From the NCBI RefSeq assembly GCF_001546455.1, contig NZ_KQ956807.1:1-37604 (forward strand): a DNA stretch of 37,604 nt. Reading direction: 5' to 3'. Below the pieces are notes generated by a model. The model made no database searches, was not told where the DNA came from, and worked only from the letters and a program-made list of their open reading frames with translations. The DNA comes from Gardnerella vaginalis (GTDB lineage Bacteria; Actinomycetota; Actinomycetes; Actinomycetales; Bifidobacteriaceae). Shown here piece after piece: positions 15,851 to 22,786 of this stretch; the first letter of the stretch is position 1; the number at the start of each line of letters is the position of its first letter. A program made the position numbers and the translations under genes.

Positions 15851-16219
15851 ATGTGCAATATTAATATTCAAATTAAACGCGTTTATGAATCATTTGATGA
15901 ACATGATGGCTTTCGAGTATTAGTAGATAGATTGTGGCCTAGAGGCATAAGTAAAGAAAAGGCAAATCTTGATTTGTGGTGTAAAGATATTGCTCCATCA
16001 AGTGATCTGCGAAAATGGTTTGGGCATAAGTCTGAGCGTTTCGAAGAATTTGCCAATCGTTATATTGAAGAGCTAGACGAGAATCAAGATTGTGTAAACC
16101 AAATCGTAGATATATGTAGAAAAAGTAAAAAAGTAACGTTTTTATATGGAGCGAAAGATCCGCGTATAAATCATGCAGTTGTATTAAAAGATTACATTCA
16201 AAATGTTTTGCAGAATTAA
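15851..16219 (+). CDS. DUF488 (YeaO-like) protein
   Basis: This is a small soluble protein of 122 residues belonging to DUF488. The family signature is visible as FRVLVDRLWPRGISKEKA, followed by WFGHKSERFEEFANRY and FLYGAKDPRINHAVVL near the end. Biochemical function is not known for this family. I placed the start at 15851 because AGAGGT stands about five bases before that ATG; an upstream start at 15827 has no ribosome site. It is transcribed alone and followed by an AAAAGTT/AACTTTT stem at 16250-16273 that may end the transcript. Confidence 0.85.
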   Translation: MCNINIQIKRVYESFDEHDGFRVLVDRLWPRGISKEKANLDLWCKDIAPSSDLRKWFGHKSERFEEFANRYIEELDENQDCVNQIVDICRKSKKVTFLYGAKDPRINHAVVLKDYIQNVLQN

Positions 16220-16373
16220 GATTGTAATAAGCGAATCTAATACATAAGCAAAAGTTGATGTTTATAAACTTTTATAAGTAACGATTAGTGGCATGTGACG
16301 AATTTTCGACACACCGATTTTCCTTGATATTTCAATAAAAATAATTTATAAATTTGTTATTTTTAAAATTGTC

Positions 16374-16402
16374 TCGACACTTTGTGATTAGTACATTAGA
16401 AT
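16374..16402 (+). promoter_or_regulatory. uraA promoter
   Basis: TCGACA (16374-16379) and TAGAAT (16397-16402) are separated by exactly 17 bases and match the consensus -35 and -10 boxes at five of six positions each. Transcription would begin near 16409, giving a leader of about 155 bases. Confidence 0.65.
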
Positions 16403-16408
16403 GACCAC

Positions 16409-16525
16409 TTGGCTAGGGGCGGCGGTTGGTATAGCCTCTGCAAAAGCTGCCAAACCTGCGCACAAGTAGTGCTTGTTTTTTTTTTTTAAGCTGGCGCTCG
16501 TTTTGGTGGTTGTTTTTTCAATCAC
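16409..16525 (+). promoter_or_regulatory. Structured uraA leader with a 12-T run, likely attenuator
   Basis: A GC-rich island in AT-rich surroundings can fold in competing ways. GGCTA (16411-16415) can pair with TAGCC (16432-16436), while GGCGGC and GGTTGG (16418-16429) can pair with GCTGCC and CAAACC (16446-16456). A short hairpin (ACAAG/CTTGT or GCAC/GTGC, about 16459-16476) is followed at once by twelve T residues (16476-16487). A later stem GTGGTTG/CAATCAC (16506-16525) precedes the ribosome site. I do not recognise it as a known riboswitch or a PyrR site. Confidence 0.5.
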
Positions 16526-16563
16526 AACATACATATGAACTTGTTTTACACAAGGAGAAAACA

Positions 16564-17853
16564 ATGAAATCGTTGTTTACATGGCAGCTTCATGGCGATG
16601 GAAAAACTTTGAAGCCTGGGGAAGTAGTAGAGCCAGACGAGCGTTTAACCTGGACTCGTACTGCTGGTATTGGTGCTCAGCATGTTATTGCTATGTTTGG
16701 CGCAACATTCTTAGTGCCGATTCTTACAGGATTTGATCCGTCGACCACTTTAATGTTCACGGCTCTTTCCACAGCATTGTTCTTACTGATTAACGCAAAT
16801 AAGCTTCCTAGTTATTTAGGAAGCTCTTTTGGTCTTATAGCACCTGTTATGGCTGTAACCGCTGCGCATAAGGGCATTGCTGTAGCAAGCTTTGGCATTA
16901 TGTGCACAGGTATTCTTCTTGCGCTAATTGGTGTGCTTGTGCATTTTGCTGGAGCAAAGTGGATTGACGTTATTATGCCTCCTGTTGTTAACGGTGCAAT
17001 CGTTGCAATCATTGGCTTTAACTTGGGTCCAGCTGTTTGGGGCAACTTCCAAAAGGCTCCAGATACCGCTTTGGTTACTTTGATTGCGGTTATGCTTATT
17101 GCAGTAGTCTTCCGTGGTCTTCTTGGAAGATTGAACATTTTGCTTGGCGTTCTTGTTGGCTACGCTTATGCATGCTTCCAGGGTCAAGTTGACTTTAGCA
17201 AGATTGAGCAGGCAGCTTGGATTGGTTTCCCTAAGTTCCACACTCCGCAAGTTGACTTCTCTGTTTTGCTTATGTTCTTGCCAGTGGTTCTTGTTCTTAT
17301 TGCAGAAAACGTTGGTCACGTTAAGTCTGTAGCTCAGATGACTGGCCGCGACTACGATTCCAAGATTGGTACGGCTTTGTTTGCAGACGGCTTGGGCACT
17401 GCAATCGCTGGCTGCTTTGGTGGTTGCGGTACTACAACCTATGGCGAAAACATTGGCGTTATGGCTGCAACAAAAGTGTATTCTACCGCTGCCTACTGGT
17501 GCGCTGCATTCTTTGCATTCGTATTAAGCCTTTGCCCAAAGTTTGGTGCAATTGTAAACTCCATTCCAGCAGGCGTTTTGGGCGGTGTAACCACTTTGCT
17601 TTACGGCATGATTGGCATGATTGGCGTGCGCATTTGGGTAGAAAACAAGGTGAACTTCGATAAGCCAGTTAACATTATGATTGCTGCAATCGTTATGATT
17701 ATTGGTATTGCTAACTTCCAGTTTGCTGTTTCTGGAATTCAGTTTAATGGTATTGCAATCGGCACTGTTGTTGTGTTGGTTGTTTACCACGTAATGAAGG
17801 CAATCGGAAAGCTTACTGGAACAATCGCTAAAGACGATCCAGATGTTGCTTAG
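16564..17853 (+). CDS. uraA: Uracil/uracil-xanthine permease (NCS2 family)
   Basis: This inner-membrane proton symporter imports uracil for salvage. The 429 residues form the usual NCS2 fold of about 14 segments, and the substrate-site motifs match E. coli UraA: Glu248 and His252 in LVLIAENVGHVKS, and Glu295 in TTYGENIGVMA. The family length is 420-450. AAGGAG (16552-16557) is six bases before the ATG at 16564; an in-frame ATG at 16510 lies in the leader and lacks such a site. C-ending, optimised codons suggest good expression. Regulation probably acts through the leader. A xanthine transporter is less likely because the GENIG signature is that of the uracil branch. Confidence 0.92.
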   Translation: MKSLFTWQLHGDGKTLKPGEVVEPDERLTWTRTAGIGAQHVIAMFGATFLVPILTGFDPSTTLMFTALSTALFLLINANKLPSYLGSSFGLIAPVMAVTAAHKGIAVASFGIMCTGILLALIGVLVHFAGAKWIDVIMPPVVNGAIVAIIGFNLGPAVWGNFQKAPDTALVTLIAVMLIAVVFRGLLGRLNILLGVLVGYAYACFQGQVDFSKIEQAAWIGFPKFHTPQVDFSVLLMFLPVVLVLIAENVGHVKSVAQMTGRDYDSKIGTALFADGLGTAIAGCFGGCGTTTYGENIGVMAATKVYSTAAYWCAAFFAFVLSLCPKFGAIVNSIPAGVLGGVTTLLYGMIGMIGVRIWVENKVNFDKPVNIMIAAIVMIIGIANFQFAVSGIQFNGIAIGTVVVLVVYHVMKAIGKLTGTIAKDDPDVA

Positions 17854-17891
17854 CTTAAATGCTTTAATCTGATTTAATCTAATCAAATTAG

Positions 17892-17924
17892 GCGCGTTCG
17901 CTACTTTTGCGAGCGCGCTTTTTT
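17892..17924 (+). terminator. Terminator after uraA
   Basis: GCGCGTTCGC (17892-17901) pairs with GCGAGCGCGC (17909-17918), with one G·U, a seven-base loop and six T residues directly after. It is a textbook intrinsic terminator. Confidence 0.93.
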
Positions 17925-17974
17925 GTAATTATTTTTGATTACACAGCAAACACAACAAGTAGATTGGGAATAAT

Positions 17975-17995
17975 TAGTATAGTATTATTAACCTT
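17975..17995 (+). promoter_or_regulatory. -10 box just before a start codon (possible leaderless start)
   Basis: TATTAT (17983-17988) lies seven bases before the ATG at 17996, and TAGTAT (17975-17980) a little further up. There is no Shine-Dalgarno sequence. Transcription would start at or within a few bases of the ATG, as for actinobacterial leaderless mRNAs. No good -35 box is seen. Confidence 0.45.
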
Positions 17996-20900
17996 ATGTT
18001 GAAAGTCATTATAGAAATACTCATTGGCGTTGCATGGGCTGCTTTTGGCGCTTATATGGCTAAAAAACCTAAAAACACTAAAGTGCATAAGCGTTCCGAT
18101 TATTCAAGCGATGGAAAGAAAAAGAGCAATCAAAATAATGATTTTGCCGATACTTCTGCAGATGATTCTATTGACCAAGATGTAGTTGTAGAAAGCATTG
18201 ATGAAGATAATAGCAATGCAAATGTTGTTGATAAAGATGCTTCTAAAGATGAGTCTAATAGTGAAAACAAAGATAAGACTTCTTCAAAGTTTGCAAAAAA
18301 AATAAAAGATTTGGCAGACTATTATAGTGACGATGATGACCTTGGTGACCTCTTTAGCGATATATTAGAAGCTAAGAAAAAACTAGAAAACAAAGACGAT
18401 TTGCCAAAAAATAGCGATACTAGCAAAGATAGTGAAAGCGATACTAGCAATATCAGTAATAACGCTAAAGGCAATAAAAGCGATAGAAAAAACTCAAATA
18501 GTAAGGAGAATAATCACTATATGAGAATAGATTTTGATGTAAATAAATTTGTTGGAAAATCAAGAAAATGGCGTTGGATTTTTGCTGCAATCGTAGTAGC
18601 AATAGCTTTTGTATGCGCAATTGTTTTTGGCCTTGCAAAGTTTATAACCGATTGCATGTGGTATGCGCAACTTGGATTCGAAAGCGTAATCTGGATCCAA
18701 CTAGCCGCTAAAATCGGCGTTTGGGCTTTGTATGCTCTGCTTATGGCTGCGTTTGGCTATTTATCTGCATTTATTGCGATTAAAAAACGCCCTGGAAGCG
18801 AAGACGGTGTGTATGTTAAAGAAAGCGGTAATGTTTTAAACACTAAAAAGGGAATAAGCTCTAAGCTTGCAATGCATGTTGCGGGAGTTGTGTCTTTGAT
18901 TGTAGGCGCTGTGTTTGGAATGCAATTCTACAGTCATTGGGTGCAGATTCTTCTTATGTTTAATTACCAGCCATTTGGTATTAAAGATCCTCAATTTGGA
19001 TTTGATAACGGCTTCTATGTGTTTGTGTTGCCAGGATTAAGACTTTTTATTAGAGCGTTTATTGTTCTTCTTGCTGTTTCTTTACTGTTTAGCGTTATAA
19101 CAAATGTTTTGATGGGAGCTGTAAGAATTACTCTACCTATAGGCGGCAAGGGCATTTTTAGCATAACAAAAAGCGCAAGGCGTCAAATTTCCGCATGGTT
19201 TATGCTCGTTATTATTTTCTGGTCTATTTTGCAAATCTTAGATGTGTTTGCGGTTGTAAACCTAGATGGAAGTAGGATTACAGGCGGATTGTACACAGAT
19301 ATGAATGCAGGTGTTCCTTCTAGCATTGCAATGGCAGTAATCACACTTGTAGTTGGTGTAGTTATAACAGCGTGGTTGCTAAAATCTCATGCTCTTAATG
19401 GAAGTGTAAAAATTGGCACACGATTTGCTGTAGCTGTTAAAGCTTGGCGCACGCCTGTTATAGCTGTTGCGTCTCTTGTTGTATGCGCAATGGTGTTGTC
19501 TTTAGCTTGGCCTGCTCTTTTACAACGCTTTAAGGTGGCGCCTAACGCCCAGGAATTAGAAGCAACTTATATTCAACGAAATATAGATGCAACTAAGTTT
19601 GCGTATGGCTTAAATAATGTTAAAAAAGAATCGTATAACGCTACTTCTAAAGGAAAGTCGGGAGCGCTAGCAAAAGAAGCGGAGTCTACTGCACAAATCA
19701 GGCTTTTAGACCCTCAAGTTACTTCTCCAACTTTCCGACAATTGCAACAATCTAAGCAATACTACACTTTTGCAGATACGCTTTCTGTAGATAAGTACGA
19801 TATTGACGGCGTGAGCCAAGACACGGTTATTGCTGCAAGAGAGCTTGATTTAGCTGGAAACGATAATCGAAACTGGGTTAACGACCACACTGTTTACACG
19901 CACGGATATGGCATTGTTGCGGCCTATGGCAATAAGGTTACTGCAGACGGCCAGCCGCAATTTATGGAGTATGGAATTCCAACTCAAGGAAAGCTTACAA
20001 AGTTAAAGAAGTATGAGCCGCGCATCTACTTCTCTCCAAACGCTCCAAAGTATTCGATTGTTGGGTCTAAAGAAGGCACTGCTCCTTGGGAGTTTGATTA
20101 TCCAACTGGATCAAATGGTGCTTTAACAACGTTTAAGGGAAATGGCGGACCAAGCGTTGGCAACTTCTTCTCTAAGTTGCTACATGCTATTCGTTTTGAA
20201 TCCGATCAAATCTTATTCTCGGATAGAGTTACCGCAAATTCCCAGATTTTGTATGATCGCGACCCTAAGACTCGCGTTTCTAAAGTGGCTCCATATTTGA
20301 CTTTAGACGGGCGCGTTTACCCAGCAGTTGTGGACGGACGAGTTAAGTGGATTGTTGACGGATACACAACGTCCGACTCCTACCCGTATTCGCAAATGAC
20401 TGATTTTGGAAAAGTAACTCAGGATTCTACAACAACAACATCTCATTCGATTAAGGGTTTGACTAATCAGCGTGCAAATTACATTCGTAATTCCGTTAAA
20501 GCAACGGTTGATGCTTATGACGGCTCTGTTGATTTGTATGTGTGGGATAAAAAGGACCCTGTGATTAAAGCTTGGAGATCAATATTCCCAGGGCACTATC
20601 ACGATATTTCTAAGATTTCTGGCGATTTGATGAGTCATATTAGATACCCAGAAAGCTTGTTTAAGGTACAAAGGCATTTGCTTGCAAAGTACCATGTTGA
20701 TAGTGCAAGTCAGTTCTTCTCGGGAGAAGACTTCTGGCAGACTCCAGTAGATCCTACAGAATCTCAAAGTCTTCAGCGAGAAGACATTTTGCAACCTCCA
20801 TATTATTTGACTTTGCAAACCCGAGGGGCAAATAAGCCAGTGTTCTCGCTTGTTTCTACATACATTCCTGCTGGAAAGATTACTCGAGAAATCCTAACTG

Positions 20901-21559
20901 GATTCTTGTCGGTAGATTCCGATGCTGGAAATGTTGCTGGAAAAGTCAGTGAGAATTACGGCAAGCTAATTCTTCAAGAATTGCCTAAGGTCTCCAATGT
21001 TCCAGGCCCTGGCCAGGCTCAAAACAACTTTAACGCTAATGCAAATGTTTCTAAAGAGTTGAATTTGCTTGAATCTGGTTCAACTAAGGTTAAGCGAGGA
21101 AACTTGCTTACATTGCCACTTGGCGGTGGATTAGTTTACGTAGAGCCAGTTTACGTTCAGTCTAGCGGATCTACGAGCTACCCATTACTTAAGAAGGTGC
21201 TTGTTGCTTTTGGAGATCAAGTTGGATTTGCAGACACTTTGGATGAAGCATTAAACCAAGTGTTTGGAGGAAACTCTGGCGCAAATGCTGGCGACGCTTC
21301 CAATAATTCTGGCGCAAACAGTATTGCTTCTAATCCTAAGCAAAAAGATTCGAGTAAGACTAGCGAAAATGGCAATAAAAATGCTAATGCTAAATCTGAT
21401 TTTAGTGCAAAAGCAAAAATGGCTCTTAAGCGAGCAGCTCAAGCACTAAAAGATTCGGATGCTGCAATGAAATCTGGAGATTGGCAAGCGTATGGCAAAG
21501 CTCAAAAAGAGCTAAGCGATGCGATTAGTGATGCTATTAAAGAAGACTCTGGAAAGTAA
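17996..21559 (+). CDS. UPF0182-family giant membrane protein with acidic N-terminal extension
   Basis: The protein has 1187 residues. Residues 1-22 form a hydrophobic helix, and 25-175 are a highly charged Asp/Ser/Asn/Lys-rich stretch with no recognisable fold. From residue 176 (MRIDFDV) it follows the UPF0182 pattern: about seven helices between 190 and 510, a large extracytoplasmic domain (about 515-1090), and the typical tail (MKSGDWQAYGKAQKELSDAI) behind an Asn/Ser-rich linker. UPF0182 proteins are actinobacterial, usually about 900-1000 residues, and of unknown function. AAGGAG (18503-18508) lies 12 bases before Met176, so a shorter form could be made. The extension may be lineage-specific or a former separate gene. 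Confidence 0.88.
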   Translation: MLKVIIEILIGVAWAAFGAYMAKKPKNTKVHKRSDYSSDGKKKSNQNNDFADTSADDSIDQDVVVESIDEDNSNANVVDKDASKDESNSENKDKTSSKFAKKIKDLADYYSDDDDLGDLFSDILEAKKKLENKDDLPKNSDTSKDSESDTSNISNNAKGNKSDRKNSNSKENNHYMRIDFDVNKFVGKSRKWRWIFAAIVVAIAFVCAIVFGLAKFITDCMWYAQLGFESVIWIQLAAKIGVWALYALLMAAFGYLSAFIAIKKRPGSEDGVYVKESGNVLNTKKGISSKLAMHVAGVVSLIVGAVFGMQFYSHWVQILLMFNYQPFGIKDPQFGFDNGFYVFVLPGLRLFIRAFIVLLAVSLLFSVITNVLMGAVRITLPIGGKGIFSITKSARRQISAWFMLVIIFWSILQILDVFAVVNLDGSRITGGLYTDMNAGVPSSIAMAVITLVVGVVITAWLLKSHALNGSVKIGTRFAVAVKAWRTPVIAVASLVVCAMVLSLAWPALLQRFKVAPNAQELEATYIQRNIDATKFAYGLNNVKKESYNATSKGKSGALAKEAESTAQIRLLDPQVTSPTFRQLQQSKQYYTFADTLSVDKYDIDGVSQDTVIAARELDLAGNDNRNWVNDHTVYTHGYGIVAAYGNKVTADGQPQFMEYGIPTQGKLTKLKKYEPRIYFSPNAPKYSIVGSKEGTAPWEFDYPTGSNGALTTFKGNGGPSVGNFFSKLLHAIRFESDQILFSDRVTANSQILYDRDPKTRVSKVAPYLTLDGRVYPAVVDGRVKWIVDGYTTSDSYPYSQMTDFGKVTQDSTTTTSHSIKGLTNQRANYIRNSVKATVDAYDGSVDLYVWDKKDPVIKAWRSIFPGHYHDISKISGDLMSHIRYPESLFKVQRHLLAKYHVDSASQFFSGEDFWQTPVDPTESQSLQREDILQPPYYLTLQTRGANKPVFSLVSTYIPAGKITREILTGFLSVDSDAGNVAGKVSENYGKLILQELPKVSNVPGPGQAQNNFNANANVSKELNLLESGSTKVKRGNLLTLPLGGGLVYVEPVYVQSSGSTSYPLLKKVLVAFGDQVGFADTLDEALNQVFGGNSGANAGDASNNSGANSIASNPKQKDSSKTSENGNKNANAKSDFSAKAKMALKRAAQALKDSDAAMKSGDWQAYGKAQKELSDAISDAIKEDSGK
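18503..18523 (+). promoter_or_regulatory. Internal ribosome site and start within the UPF0182 gene
   Basis: AAGGAG (18503-18508) precedes an in-frame ATG at 18521 by 12 bases. That ATG is where homology to UPF0182 begins, while the upstream ATG at 17996 has no ribosome site. Confidence 0.45.
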
Positions 21560-21605
21560 AAGCAAAAGTCAAAGAAGCGCCTAAAGGCAGTTTTGGATTA
21601 ATAAA

Positions 21606-21645
21606 CATAATGCCGAGCATAGTTTAGATTATGTTCGGCATTATG
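21606..21645. terminator. Bidirectional terminator between UPF0182 gene and ABC permease
   Basis: CATAATGCCGAGCATA (21606-21621) pairs with TATGTTCGGCATTATG (21630-21645) over 16 positions with one G·U and an eight-base loop. It lies between converging genes. Flanking T-runs are modest. Confidence 0.85.
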
Positions 21646-21668
21646 TTATGTGTTGGCTTTATGCGTTT

Positions 21669-22460
21669 TTACATTTGATTATCTGGGTCTTCGTCGTCTT
21701 CTACAGGGCCTAGCAATAATCGCTCGCTTATATTAACTACGCCCATCAATATTGCTGTAAACGCAATAATTACGAATGTTGCAGAAAAAATAAGCGGAGT
21801 GCGGAAAGAATTATATGCAGCTTGCAGCCAAATACCTAATCCTTGACGTGATCCAAGATATTCTGCAGTAGTAGCTGCGCCAAAAACGTAGGCTGTGCTA
21901 ATGCGAATTCCACCAAAAATTTGTCGAGCTGCAATCCTTAATTTTACGTGCCAAAGCGTCCAAACTCGTCCCGCTCCGCATGTGAGAGCTACATCGCTAT
22001 AAAAACTTGGAACTGCATCAAGACCTCTAATTGTTTGAACAGCAATAGGGAACATGCTAAAAATAGCTACGATAACAATTTTTCCAGACATTTCGAAACC
22101 GAACCATATAAGAAATAGCGGGGCAATCGAAATAAGTGGTAACGTTTGTGCAGCACAAAGAAGGGGGAACAAAGCTGCGTGAACCAGCTTGCATACGTGA
22201 AAAAGTACGCCCAGTAAAATGCCGCTCACAATGGCAAGACTAAAACCAATAACTGTTTCTTCAATAGTTGCAAGGGTTGCAGGCCATAATTGTGGCCATA
22301 CATCATAAGTTGCTTTAGCAATATCTGTAGGAGTTGGAATGGAATTTTCTGGAATTTTATAGAATTCGCAAGAAAGCTGCCAAAAAATTAGTAATGTAAT
22401 AGTAGAAATTATTGTTGGCAGATAATTGTGCAGTAGTGTTTTCCAGCGCGCGCGCGTCAT
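21669..22460 (-). CDS. ABC transporter permease, ThiX/SsuC-like
   Basis: This inner-membrane permease has 263 residues and about six helices. It carries the cytoplasmic EAA-type loop that docks with the ATPase (ALTCGAGRVWTLWHVKLRI) and the family segment SIAPLFLIWFGFEMSGKI. This subfamily serves thiamine-precursor, sulfonate, taurine and nitrate importers. AAAGGA stands about 10 bases before the ATG on the minus strand. It is divergent from a ThiY-like lipoprotein 326 bases away, which argues for a pyrimidine thiamine precursor as substrate. No ATPase gene is nearby in this window. A hairpin ATACAAGC/GCTTGT-GTAT (22481-22505) lies just upstream of its ribosome site. Confidence 0.88.
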   Translation of the reverse strand: MTRARWKTLLHNYLPTIISTITLLIFWQLSCEFYKIPENSIPTPTDIAKATYDVWPQLWPATLATIEETVIGFSLAIVSGILLGVLFHVCKLVHAALFPLLCAAQTLPLISIAPLFLIWFGFEMSGKIVIVAIFSMFPIAVQTIRGLDAVPSFYSDVALTCGAGRVWTLWHVKLRIAARQIFGGIRISTAYVFGAATTAEYLGSRQGLGIWLQAAYNSFRTPLIFSATFVIIAFTAILMGVVNISERLLLGPVEDDEDPDNQM

Positions 22461-22480
22461 GGAATATCGTTCCTTTCAGT

Positions 22481-22505
22481 ATACAAGCCATAATGCTTGT
22501 TGTAT
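22481..22505 (-). promoter_or_regulatory. Hairpin abutting the permease ribosome site
   Basis: ATACAAGC (22481-22488) pairs with GCTTGT-T-GTAT (22495-22505), giving eight or more pairs with one bulged base and a six-base loop. It ends about five bases before the ribosome site of the minus-strand permease, so it may tune translation or mRNA stability. Confidence 0.45.
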
Positions 22506-22533
22506 CTGCTTGACTGCTGCCCCAATCAAACAA

Positions 22534-22547
22534 TGTAAAATTTTACA
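22534..22547. promoter_or_regulatory. Perfect palindrome TGTAAAATTTTACA, candidate operator
   Basis: TGTAAAA/TTTTACA is a perfect 14-base palindrome in the divergent control region, about 75 bases upstream of the permease start. Such a site fits a dimeric repressor acting on one or both genes. The regulator is not identified. Confidence 0.45.
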
Positions 22548-22690
22548 AACTTTCTTGTATGAAAATATCACATAGCTAGTATGTAGTTAGCAAGCGTGTA
22601 TTTTATGCGTATTTGTCTTTCGATTAGTGCATAATTTAGTCGTTTCGTGAGTCAATGTGTGGCAAACCAAAAGTTCTAATTTTTGGGGGC

Positions 22691-22759
22691 ATTGAACGGC
22701 GCGGGCTAGGCCCTTGATACCGTTTTCTGCCAAGTTCGTGTTACATTCCCAGAAAGCGG
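22691..22759 (+). promoter_or_regulatory. ThiY-like gene leader with mutually exclusive hairpins
   Basis: GGGC-TAG-GCCC (22703-22713) is enclosed by AACGG (22695-22699) paired with CCGTT (22720-22724). The same CCGTTTTCTG (22720-22729) can instead pair with CAGAAAGCGG (22750-22759) in a 10-pair stem with one G·U, followed by TTATTTATT. This either/or arrangement is what a riboswitch or attenuator looks like. I cannot assign it to a known class. Confidence 0.5.
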
Positions 22760-22786
22760 TTATTTATTAAGAAAGCTAGGGAACTT

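Larger units (their letters stand above)
16220..16563. other. Spacer between DUF488 gene and uracil permease
   Basis: From left to right it holds a weak terminator-like stem AAAAGTT/AACTTTT (16250-16273), a 20-base quasi-palindrome TGTGACGAAT-TTTCGACACA (16294-16313), the uraA promoter (16374-16402), and the structured uraA leader (about 16409-16563). The motif TCGACAC occurs twice (16305-16311 and 16374-16380), once in the quasi-palindrome and once over the -35 box, which may reflect repressor contacts. Confidence 0.55.
22461..22786. other. Divergent control region between ThiX-like and ThiY-like genes
   Basis: It holds, left to right, a hairpin next to the permease ribosome site (22481-22505), a perfect 14-base palindrome (22534-22547), AT-rich sequence where divergent promoters should lie (about 22550-22640, no clear consensus boxes), and the structured leader of the lipoprotein gene (22691-22759). 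No TPP-riboswitch core (CUGAGA, GGUAAUACC) is present on either strand. Confidence 0.55.

Noticed and set aside
22461-22786. TPP riboswitch ahead of the thiamine-precursor transporter genes
   Set aside because: Neither strand contains the TPP aptamer core segments CUGAGA and GGUAAUACC, so the leader was listed only as an unclassified structured RNA.
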